Positions 43,525 to 49,531 of a stretch of DNA of 49,531 nucleotides are shown here, one piece after another (the stretch's first letter is position 1; the number at the start of each line of letters is the position of its first letter). A model generated the notes under the pieces. The model was not told the origin of the DNA. It saw only the letters and a program-made list of their open reading frames with translations, and searched no databases. The translations under genes and the position numbers were made by a program. This DNA is from Clostridia bacterium (GTDB lineage: Bacteria; Bacillota; Clostridia; Oscillospirales; CAG-272). Location of the stretch: NCBI GenBank assembly GCA_017482355.1, contig JAFUNJ010000005.1, forward strand, positions 1 to 49,531, read 5' to 3'.

Positions 43525-44535
43525 TTATTCCAATATACTTATATGATGCCTTTTCATCTCGGAATACAGTAGCTTAGCGAGATAATGCACATTCGCGCTC
43601 TTCGCTCCCTTGGCATTTCCCATAACGATAACGGCACATTTTGCCTTCGGGTTAAATATCAGAGACGACCTGAACGTTCCGACTCCGCCTACGTGCCAGC
43701 ACTGGTTGGATCTACTGTAGGTATGCCAGCCGAGGCAGATCTCTTTTGGTCCGCCAAAGCTTGCAGGAATGCTTCTGCGCTCCTGCGCCATTCTCGTAAA
43801 ATCATGTACCTGCTCCACCTGTGCTTTTGCGTACTTAAGCATATCGCAAACAGTAGACGAGATGCCGCCGCTTGCCAGATACGGATTGTCGCTTTCCCAA
43901 CTCCACGGCGCGATCACGTGACCGCGCAGATTGCATTTCATGCGTTCACCGTCCGGTATTATGTACGTGCTTTTCATGTGATAGTCGTCTATCAGCTCTT
44001 GCAGAAGAGCCGAGATGCTTTTTCCCGTGACGCGGCATGCGACAATACCTAATAGCGCATAAGCAAAATCGGAGTAAAAATATCCGCTCGCACGTGCGTG
44101 CTTCCTTCTCGAAAGAGCATTGAGCACGTCCGTCTCCCCGATACCGCGGTAGACGTTTGCCCTTGCGTAAGACCTTTTTAGTAAGCTTGGTACGGTTATT
44201 TCAACAGGTGTAAGATTTTTATAGCCCGCAGTATGAGTGAGCAGCATTTCGACCGTCGGGTAAACGCCGCTCGGCAACTGCAAATATTTGTCAACCGTAT
44301 CAGACAGCGAGAGCTTATTCTCACACGCGAGCTTCAAAACCGCCTGCGCGGTAAAGGTCTTACTGATCGAACCGATATCAAAAAGAGAGTCGTAACCGAC
44401 GCCGTTTGACAGATAATAGCCCGTCGCTCCATTTGGAAGCAGGACGCCTACTGCCAGAAGATTATTGTCGGAAAGCTGCAAATAACGTCGCGCCGCCGTC
44501 TCTCCCTTTTTACCCAAGTTAAGCGTTGTTTCCAT
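43525..44535 (-). CDS. Serine hydrolase of the beta-lactamase/class C family
   Basis: From the ATG at 44535 (AAGGGGCAGAGA upstream) the protein has 336 residues. It shows the penicillin-binding-protein fold motifs: SISK with nucleophile Ser56 and Lys59, YSDFAY in the place of the Tyr-x-Asn element, and HVGGVG as the third box. These proteins include class C beta-lactamases, DD-peptidases, esterases and LACTB-type proteases. Without a signal peptide it is probably cytoplasmic, which makes a drug-resistance role unlikely. A longer frame to 44652 overlaps the next gene and is rejected. Confidence 0.85.
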   Translation of the reverse strand: METTLNLGKKGETAARRYLQLSDNNLLAVGVLLPNGATGYYLSNGVGYDSLFDIGSISKTFTAQAVLKLACENKLSLSDTVDKYLQLPSGVYPTVEMLLTHTAGYKNLTPVEITVPSLLKRSYARANVYRGIGETDVLNALSRRKHARASGYFYSDFAYALLGIVACRVTGKSISALLQELIDDYHMKSTYIIPDGERMKCNLRGHVIAPWSWESDNPYLASGGISSTVCDMLKYAKAQVEQVHDFTRMAQERRSIPASFGGPKEICLGWHTYSRSNQCWHVGGVGTFRSSLIFNPKAKCAVIVMGNAKGAKSANVHYLAKLLYSEMKRHHISILE

Positions 44536-44561
44536 TCTCTGCCCCTTTGATATTATGCCTA

Positions 44562-44897
44562 TCAAAAATGCTCCTGTAAAAGCCCGAACAGCATCTCCCA
44601 CGGCTCTACCAAAAAGAAGGCAAGCACAAGAGCGAGGATCGACTGTATCCACCAGATATATTTATTGTATCCGAATTTGTCCGAAAGGTTGAAATTCAAA
44701 ATGAAAATCGCGATAAGTGCGACAACCGACAGTATTCCCGCAATAAAGGAGCTCCAATACACCCACGGAGAATGCTCGGCGAACACACTCGTTCCCATAA
44801 TACCTATACACTGAAACAGGCACTCTATTCCAAAGCTCAAAACCACGGCGTAAACGAGAGCAAAAAGTATAACGAAAAGAAGTTTATTGTTTTTCAT
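44562..44897 (-). CDS. Small membrane protein, three helices (111 aa)
   Basis: Hydrophobic segments lie at about residues 6-32, 48-70 and 83-100, ending in WEMLFGLLQEHF. No family is recognised. AAAGGA precedes the ATG. It is 26 nt upstream of the serine hydrolase gene and probably co-transcribed with it. Confidence 0.7.
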   Translation of the reverse strand: MKNNKLLFVILFALVYAVVLSFGIECLFQCIGIMGTSVFAEHSPWVYWSSFIAGILSVVALIAIFILNFNLSDKFGYNKYIWWIQSILALVLAFFLVEPWEMLFGLLQEHF

Positions 44898-44924
44898 TTT
44901 TCGCGTCCTTTCTTGTTTAGTATA

Positions 44925-45977
44925 TCACATTTTCGGCACAAAGAAGCAGAATGCATCGGGCGAGAATCCGCCGACGACGAGGCGATAAAATACCTTACCG
45001 TCGGGGGAAAGCACGTCGCTCCGCTTGCCGTCTCTTTTTATCATCAGTCGGAACGGCTCGCCGACGCTGAGATTTATGTATCCCGAAAGCCCGGGCGCAC
45101 ACCGAAAGAGCTCAGAATATGCTTCCTTAATGTAAGATAGACCCTTCTCCGTCGATGGGCAAAGATGAAAGATCCAGGGCGATTCCTCGTCACTCAGCAT
45201 ATCGGGATGATTCTTCAGCTTTGCGTTCTCATAAGTCGAAGCAGGATCGACCGAGAAAAGATAGGTCTTAATACCGTACCGACGGCATTTTTCAATAGTT
45301 CGGTTCAGCTTCGCGAGCCGTTTTTCCGAATCGGCGCCGTACTAGGGAACAATGTCGCTTTTAACAAGATACCGAAGCGTCGCGCCGAGCCACAGGGCGT
45401 TTACGCCGTCGTGCGCGAGTCGGTTAAGATACTCGTCGTGGTAATAATCAATATCGTCAGCAAGCTCGTTTTCACGCTCCTCGACGGCAACGTTACTCGC
45501 AGGGGTGAAATAGCAGCGCGATATTCTCTCTCTTATAAACGGGCGTCTCTTTATCTCTCCGAGCGGAAGCCGTGCGCCCGAACGGCGGTGCATCTCGTCC
45601 TCTAAATAAACAAGCGCACGGCGGATACCCTCGGTGTCCGCGGCAATGACCTCGCACCCGTCGCGCTCCACTCGGATAACGTACGCCTCAAAGCACTCCG
45701 TCTGTCCCTGTCGAACTACTATCTTCTTGCCAAAACCGTCAACCTTTATCTGCATAACGGATAAAAATTGCCTAAAATCAGCATACGCCGTGTCGAGCAG
45801 CTCGTCGCAAAAGCTTATATCAAGCGTGACGTGTGAGAAGTCTACCTCATCCGCACTCGACTCACCCTCGTTCCAATGCAGCGGTATCTCTGCGTAATAA
45901 GAACGCGCAAGATCTTGAGCAAACGTCATCTCCGGCTGGAGGTATTTAAAAGGATCCTCAAACTGCGAAAATCTCAT
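44925..45977 (-). pseudogene. GH20-like glycosidase gene broken by an in-frame TAG
   Basis: Reading from 45977, 211 codons run to a TAG at 45342-45344. The same frame then continues without another stop to 44925. Residues up to about 140 resemble the small N-terminal domain of GH20-type hexosaminidases (VIAADTEGIRRALVYLEDEM). The barrel then begins (RPFIRERISR, YLNRLAHDGVNALWLG) and continues after the TAG (RRYGIKTYLFS, LSGYINLSVGE). It ends far too early for a complete barrel, and the last about 40 residues (VVGGFSPDAFCFFVPK) look unrelated. A decayed copy of this tail lies at 46797-46870. Both the stop and the truncation mark a dead gene. Confidence 0.75.
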
Positions 45978-46080
45978 ATCTGACGCCTCTGAATAAAAAA
46001 TTGAAATCGCATTTTGTTACGGTTTTATTTTATCATGGTTTCGGGAGTTTTGCAATATAAAAATGCTTTTCGCACAAGTG

Positions 46081-46108
46081 AAAAGCACCCGATTGGGTGC
46101 TTTTTGTT
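46081..46108. terminator. Bidirectional hairpin after the lipoprotein gene
   Basis: AAAAGCACCC-gatt-GGGTGCTTTT with T-rich flanks on the plus strand and TTTTC on the minus strand, between genes at 45977 and 46144. Confidence 0.85.
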
Positions 46109-46143
46109 TTGGAGCTTCGTTGACAAAAAAGATGCTAATCGCA

Positions 46144-46587
46144 TTACTTCGAATACTTCTCTATCAAGTCATTAAATTGTTCTTCGTCAAAATAACGGCG
46201 TCCGGCGTATACTTGCAAAAAGCTTGGATTATCTTCAAAATGCCGGTATTTACCTTGCCCGGAATTATGAATAAGCTCATATTCATAATTCTTATATGTT
46301 ATCTTTATTACGATGTCATCTTCAAAAACACCGGTTGGATCTGTCCAATGATTATAACACTCAACTTTCTTAAAGTCGGATAAAAAAGCGGAATGATCCT
46401 CTACTACGGAAATCAATTCTTCTTTATACTCACCTTTTTCTTGGTCATACTCACACAACTTTACAATTTCTATTGTGCTTATTTCGCTTTCTTCATTGAT
46501 AAATTCATAAGCTTTTTTACCACTACAAGCCGAAAGTGTAAAAACCACTACGATAAGTAAGGAAATTCCGGAGATTATTTTTTTCAT
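46144..46587 (-). CDS. Small lipoprotein of unknown function
   Basis: A 147-residue protein with a lipoprotein signal peptide ending in LSAC (Cys21). The mature part is charged and Tyr-rich, without a recognised domain (YNHWTDPTGVF, YRHFEDNPSFLQVYAG). Base composition is more AT-rich than that of the neighbours. A weak AGGCGGTGGAG-type site lies upstream of the ATG. Confidence 0.75.
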   Translation of the reverse strand: MKKIISGISLLIVVVFTLSACSGKKAYEFINEESEISTIEIVKLCEYDQEKGEYKEELISVVEDHSAFLSDFKKVECYNHWTDPTGVFEDDIVIKITYKNYEYELIHNSGQGKYRHFEDNPSFLQVYAGRRYFDEEQFNDLIEKYSK

Positions 46588-46762
46588 ATCTCCACCGCCT
46601 TTCTGATTTTATTATAGCGCAATTATTATTATTATTTTTCAATACCCGCAGGCAAAAGAACGGAGAGCATTATAAGAAGATTGCTTTTTGCAAAGCTCAC
46701 CGATCGCCCCCTTTCGCAATATATAAACATAGTTCTGAAGCAACACATAAAAGACATAGATA
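46588..46762. other. Intergenic stretch with no supported feature
   Basis: An AT-rich spacer upstream of the lipoprotein gene. TATAAT at about 46611-46616 on the minus strand may be its -10 element. I see no gene or RNA here. Confidence 0.4.
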
Positions 46763-46791
46763 AAAAAAGCCGTGATTTCTCACGGCTTTTT
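46763..46791. terminator. Strong bidirectional terminator
   Basis: AAAAAGCCGTGA / TCACGGCTTTTT with a TTTC loop, downstream of the transmembrane HTH gene. Confidence 0.92.
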
Positions 46792-46796
46792 ACTAA

Positions 46797-46870
46797 TTCG
46801 GCACGAAGATGAGGAATGCGTCTGGCGAGAATCAGCCGACGACTAGGTGATAAAGCGTCACGCGGTCGTG
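46797..46870 (-). pseudogene. Decayed copy of the GH20-like gene tail
   Basis: On the minus strand the translation LVVG-stop-FSPDAFLIFVPN matches the VVGGFSPDAFCFFVPK end of the broken gene at 44925, and the DNA is clearly similar over about 55 nt. It is too short and interrupted to function. Confidence 0.65.
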
Positions 46871-46895
46871 TTAAAAATACACGGAAGCTAAAGAA

Positions 46896-47924
46896 TCAAA
46901 ACTTTGTAAAGCCGAAATCGGCAAAGGAATATTCAATATTTTCCACTTCAAGAAACCTCTCAAGGCAGCTGAGCAGATCGCAAATACCCTGCCTGCTCAT
47001 TTCCATAAATTCGTTCTGCTTATCGGTAGAGCCGGTATAACTAGAACAGGGTAAGGGATAATTTTTGGTAAAATCAGATGCAACTATCGTACCGGTTGCC
47101 TCGTACCGAGATGCGCCGGTATCTCGGTAATAATATGACGTTATGTACGTATATTTGCCGGTGTGCGTTTTAGGAACGTAAATATAGAAATTTATACTGT
47201 AGGTATCGTCCAAAACGCTGTGTAAGCAAAATTCTATTTTTTCGGTATCTGCCCAATAATACAGAGAAAAGCTTTCAGATGCGTATCCTCCGTAATTGTC
47301 GGCGGTGTTTGAATAATAGCAGTAGTCTCCGTTTACTGTGCCGTTTTGAATCACGAAATCTTTGAGATATCCGTATATGTCCTTGGGCTTGTTTTGAGGC
47401 GGCTCCGTCGTAGTTGGCTTGGTTTGAGACGGTTCCGTCGTATTCGGCTTGCTTTCGGGCGGCTCCGTCGTAGTTGGCTTGGTTTGAGACGGTTCCGTCG
47501 TATTCGGCTTGCTTTCGGGCGGCTCCGTCGTATTTATCGATCCGCCGGGAATGGAATGAGACGGTTCGCCATTATTTGACGCGCCGAAAATTCCGCTTTT
47601 CCACAGAATGAGAGCCATAACCAAAAGTAAACAGAATATTAAGCATACGATCAAAATGTACCTTTTCTTATTTGAAGGTCCATCGTTTTGCGGCTTCGCT
47701 AAAGGAACGGTCACGGACTCGGACTCGGACTCGTCCGCCGACAGTAAATTGTCGGTGGAAACGTCAAACAGCTTGGCTAAGGCGACTATATTGTCTAAAG
47801 ACGGCTGTGTCTGTCCGGTTTCCCAAAGACTGATGCTTTGTCTTGTTACTTTTAATTTGTCGGCTAATTCGTCCTGTGACATGTGATTTAATTTACGGTA
47901 CTTTCTGATGTTATCACTCAACAT
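46896..47924 (-). CDS. Transmembrane HTH regulator with extracellular domain
   Basis: A 342-residue one-component regulator. Residues about 1-62 are an XRE helix-turn-helix (MSQDELADKLKVTRQSISLW). A charged linker follows, then one membrane helix at about 89-109, a Pro/Thr stalk of TTEPPESKPN / TTEPSQTKPT repeats (about 120-180), and an extracytoplasmic Tyr-rich domain of about 155 residues. The stalk is encoded by an exact 60-bp tandem repeat. The topology suggests that an outside signal is passed directly to DNA binding. The ligand is unknown. The ATG at 47924 has AAGGAAG at proper spacing; a GTG at 47933 does not. Confidence 0.85.
   Translation of the reverse strand: MLSDNIRKYRKLNHMSQDELADKLKVTRQSISLWETGQTQPSLDNIVALAKLFDVSTDNLLSADESESESVTVPLAKPQNDGPSNKKRYILIVCLIFCLLLVMALILWKSGIFGASNNGEPSHSIPGGSINTTEPPESKPNTTEPSQTKPTTTEPPESKPNTTEPSQTKPTTTEPPQNKPKDIYGYLKDFVIQNGTVNGDYCYYSNTADNYGGYASESFSLYYWADTEKIEFCLHSVLDDTYSINFYIYVPKTHTGKYTYITSYYYRDTGASRYEATGTIVASDFTKNYPLPCSSYTGSTDKQNEFMEMSRQGICDLLSCLERFLEVENIEYSFADFGFTKF
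47401..47520. repeat. Perfect 60-bp tandem repeat (two copies)
   Basis: Positions 47401-47460 and 47461-47520 are identical, and a partial third copy begins at 47521. Each unit encodes 20 residues of the Pro/Thr stalk. Exact identity suggests recent or ongoing copy-number change. Confidence 0.98.
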
Positions 47925-48148
47925 AAAAAACACTTCCTTTTTTTCTTAAATTGTATCATTTCCTGATCTTGAAAACAATAAAGTTTGTTTGGAAAATTGT
48001 CAAGTAACACTTGCTTCTTTGCAAAATGTGCTTAAAAATCCGAGAATTCGTGTTTGTGCGCGTAAAATCGCAGGCGTATTATAACACGAAAGCGGCGATG
48101 CCGCAAGTGGGATCCTTTTGCGCGAAGTGCGCCCGGATCACGCCGAAG

Positions 48149-48252
48149 GCGACTTCATTATTCATTATTCATTCGAAAATCCGTTCTTATTTAATGAATA
48201 ATGAATAATGAATAATGAGTGATGAATAGTGAATAATACAAACAAAAATCCG
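48149..48252. repeat. Heptad-rich dispersed repeat, copy 1
   Basis: It starts GCGACTTCATTATTCATT, carries inverted ATTATTC / GAATAAT heptads, and ends GTGAATAATACAAACAAAAA at the tRNA-Cys terminator. It matches 48961-49050. The preceding stretch 48000-48148 has short GC-rich hairpins (for example GCGGC-gat-GCCGC) and no gene. Confidence 0.8.
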
Positions 48253-48275
48253 TCCACATTCGTGAACGGATTTTC
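48244..48275 (-). terminator. Terminator of tRNA-Cys
   Basis: AAAATCCGT / ACGGATTTT with an inner CAC/GTG pair, followed on the minus strand by TTTTTGTTTG. Confidence 0.85.
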
Positions 48276-48278
48276 GTT

Positions 48279-48353
48279 TGGAGGCGACATCCGGATTTGA
48301 ACCGGAGGATAACGGTTTTGCAGACCGTGGCCTTACCACTTGGCTATGTCGCC
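48279..48353 (-). tRNA. tRNA-Cys (GCA)
   Basis: Acceptor GGCGACA / TGTCGCC, anticodon loop CTGCAAA with anticodon GCA, T-arm GGTTCAAATCC and discriminator U followed by an encoded CCA. All four stems are seen. Confidence 0.97.
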
Positions 48354-48478
48354 GTATTCAGAACATGAGCATTATATCACAGTGCGAGCGTTTTGTCAAT
48401 GGATTTTGAGAAATTATTTTACTTGTCTTTCGGTATTATGATATGCAGAGGGGCAAAAAGTGTTAAACAAACGATAAT

Positions 48479-48835
48479 CTATTTTGTATTTTCCTTTGCG
48501 GTGTTAATTGAGGCAACAAGAATTCGCTTTATCTCCAAACAGTCATTCAAAAGCGATTTTCCCATATCCTCATTTATATATTCAGATATCGTAAGCAGCT
48601 TCAACCAATATTCCGTTTCAGCTGTTTCCTTCAAGGCAATATGCATTTTTGAAATAAAATCCGCTTTACTCTGACCATAATTGGCTTCATTTATATTTGC
48701 GCCAATGCTCGTGCCGCTACGAACTATTTGTTTTGAAATAATTGTTTCCTTTTTCGTTTTAATTAAATATTGATGAAGCTTTATAATACGCGAAGCAAAA
48801 GCAATAGATTTATCAATCAAAAAATTTTCTTTCAT
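48479..48835 (-). CDS. Four-helix bundle protein (23S rRNA intervening-sequence family)
   Basis: A 118-residue all-helical protein beginning KENFLIDKSIAFASRIIKL, with the conserved core QIVRSGTSIGANINEA and a later SKADFISKMHIALKE stretch. This is the signature of the four-helix-bundle family first found in intervening sequences of 23S rRNA genes. No rRNA is nearby here, so it is a free-standing copy. Its biochemical role is not established, and some relatives accompany mobile retroelements. GAGGTG precedes the ATG. The gene is AT-rich compared with the core genes. Confidence 0.88.
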   Translation of the reverse strand: MKENFLIDKSIAFASRIIKLHQYLIKTKKETIISKQIVRSGTSIGANINEANYGQSKADFISKMHIALKETAETEYWLKLLTISEYINEDMGKSLLNDCLEIKRILVASINTAKENTK

Positions 48836-48960
48836 AACAACACCTCATTCTTTAGAATCATTATACCCTATATCCGCATCTTTTTCAATATATAAAATGC
48901 TTTTTGACCAACGGAAAAAAAGCTACCTTAATTATTCATTATTCATTCTTCATCAGCGAA

Positions 48961-49050
48961 GCGACTTCATTATTCATTAAATAATCCGCTTTCATTTAAC
49001 GAATAATGAAGAATGAATGATGAATAGTGAATAATACAAACAAAAATCCG
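48961..49050. repeat. Heptad-rich dispersed repeat, copy 2
   Basis: The same beginning (GCGACTTCATTATTCATT) and end (GTGAATAATACAAACAAAAA) as copy 1, with a shorter heptad section. It lies directly before the tRNA-Gly terminator. Extra ATTATTC units lie at 48931-48950. Confidence 0.8.
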
Positions 49051-49073
49051 CCTTCTTGCGAAAGCGGATTTTT
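49042..49073 (-). terminator. Terminator of the tRNA cluster
   Basis: AAAATCCGC / GCGGATTTT with a loop of about 12 nt, followed by TTTTTGTTTG on the minus strand, after tRNA-Gly. Confidence 0.8.
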
Positions 49074-49076
49074 GTT

Positions 49077-49152
49077 TGGAGCGGATTACGGGGCTCGAAC
49101 CCGCCACCTCCACCTTGGCAAGGTGGCGCTCTACCAAATGAGCTAAATCCGC
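49077..49152 (-). tRNA. tRNA-Gly (GCC)
   Basis: Acceptor GCGGATT / AATCCGC, anticodon loop TTGCCAA with anticodon GCC, T-arm GGTTCGAGCC and discriminator U with encoded CCA. Confidence 0.97.
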
Positions 49153-49155
49153 ATA

Positions 49156-49231
49156 TGGTGCCTCCGGTCGGAATCGAACCAACGACACGGGGATTTTCAG
49201 TCCCCTGCTCTACCAACTGAGCTACAGAGGC
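49156..49231 (-). tRNA. tRNA-Phe (GAA)
   Basis: Acceptor GCCTCTG / CGGAGGC, D-arm GCTCAGTTGGTAGAGC, anticodon loop CTGAAAA with anticodon GAA, and encoded CCA after discriminator A. Confidence 0.97.
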
Positions 49232-49258
49232 GTGGGATGGTGGTATTGTTTTCGGAAA

Positions 49259-49335
49259 TGGCGACTCGGATGGGGCTCGAACCCACGACCTCTAGCGTGA
49301 CAGGCTAGCGCTCTAACCAACTGAGCTACCAAGCC
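49259..49335 (-). tRNA. tRNA-Asp (GTC)
   Basis: Acceptor GGCTTGG / CCGAGTC (with G-U pairs), anticodon loop CTGTCAC with anticodon GTC, discriminator G and encoded CCA. Confidence 0.97.
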
Positions 49336-49375
49336 ATTTCCGAACTCGGAACCGTAGTTCCATTTGGAAGCAAGC

Positions 49376-49502
49376 TTCCTTGGTGGAAAGTACATGGGCG
49401 AAAGTAAAACGCAGAGCGTTTAACTTAACGAGCCCTGTTGCCTTGCGGTAATCATGACTCTTGCCTCATGCTTTTCCTTGGTGGAAAGTACAGGGCTCGA
49501 AC
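49376..49502. repeat. Direct repeat of the tRNA-Val 3' end
   Basis: TTCCTTGGTGGAAAGTACA occurs at 49376-49394 and again at 49484-49502, where it overlaps the acceptor end and CCA of tRNA-Val. The first copy is not followed by a complete tRNA, so it is either a decayed duplicate or an attachment-site-like repeat. Confidence 0.7.
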
Positions 49503-49531
49503 CTGTGACCCTCTGCTTGTAAGGCAGATGC
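49489..49531 (-). tRNA. tRNA-Val (TAC), partial at the window edge
   Basis: The 3' part is present: anticodon stem-loop TCTGC-CTTACAA-GCAGA with anticodon TAC, T-arm CAGGTTCGAGCCCTG, acceptor end and encoded CCA. The 5' part lies beyond the window. Confidence 0.9.

Noticed and set aside
45342-45344. TAG read as pyrrolysine or by programmed read-through
   Set aside because: No pyl genes or read-through signal are seen, and the gene is also truncated and chimeric at its 3' end, so decay is simpler.

Overview
The window looks like a chromosomal segment of a low-to-medium GC Bacillota, most likely an uncultured gut member of the class Clostridia. Supporting signs are strong AGGAGG-type ribosome binding sites, consensus TTGACA/TATAAT promoters, a GlgC plus GlgD ADP-glucose pyrophosphorylase pair, an FMN riboswitch ahead of an ECF riboflavin transporter (RibU), a MetH whose activation domain is a separate gene, and a surface protein ending in a SPATG sortase-type anchor. 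No 16S gene or other species-level marker is present, so finer placement is inference.

Left part (1 to about 11 kb) looks accessory. It holds a small membrane protein, a short remnant of a large serine recombinase, a 2409-residue repeat-rich wall-anchored protein with a TetR regulator just upstream, a truncated HTH regulator, and two related secreted or membrane-anchored EEP-fold (endonuclease/exonuclease/phosphatase) proteins. The second EEP gene changes codon style inside its Gly/Thr linker, which may mark the edge of acquired DNA.

The core part follows. It has pfkA on the minus strand, then the str operon on the plus strand (rpsL, rpsG, fusA, tuf), then a palindrome-rich spacer, an FMN riboswitch and ribU. 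A complete minus-strand glycogen operon runs glgB-glgC-glgD-glgA-glgP-GH13 amylase (28.4 to 18.4 kb). It covers ADP-glucose synthesis, chain elongation, branching, phosphorolysis and limit-dextrin hydrolysis. Upstream of it lies a minus-strand U32 peptidase/hydroxylase-dut-AEC-AEC operon, then a ygjV-like gene flanked by two copies of the nth leader. On the plus strand come nth, thiI and a TIM-barrel isomerase.

From 36 to 43.5 kb there is a SLOG-like gene, a pair of small XRE regulators, a non-coding element with three perfect hairpins inside imperfect terminal inverted repeats, a DUF11 protein, and the methionine/cysteine module metF - metH activation domain - metH core - cysK. The right end (43.5 to 49.5 kb) is again looser: a serine hydrolase, small membrane and lipoproteins, a GH20-like gene broken by an in-frame TAG, a transmembrane HTH sensor with a perfect 60-bp tandem repeat, a four-helix-bundle (IVS-type) protein, and a minus-strand tRNA cluster (Val partial, Asp, Phe, Gly, Cys) interspersed with heptad repeats.

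No CRISPR array, rRNA gene, prophage or complete transposase was seen. The least explained items are the chimeric EEP protein, the arginine at the streptomycin-determining position of S12, the leader duplication around ygjV, the triple-hairpin element at 37.35 to 37.61 kb, and the glgA stop codon lying inside a dispersed palindromic repeat.
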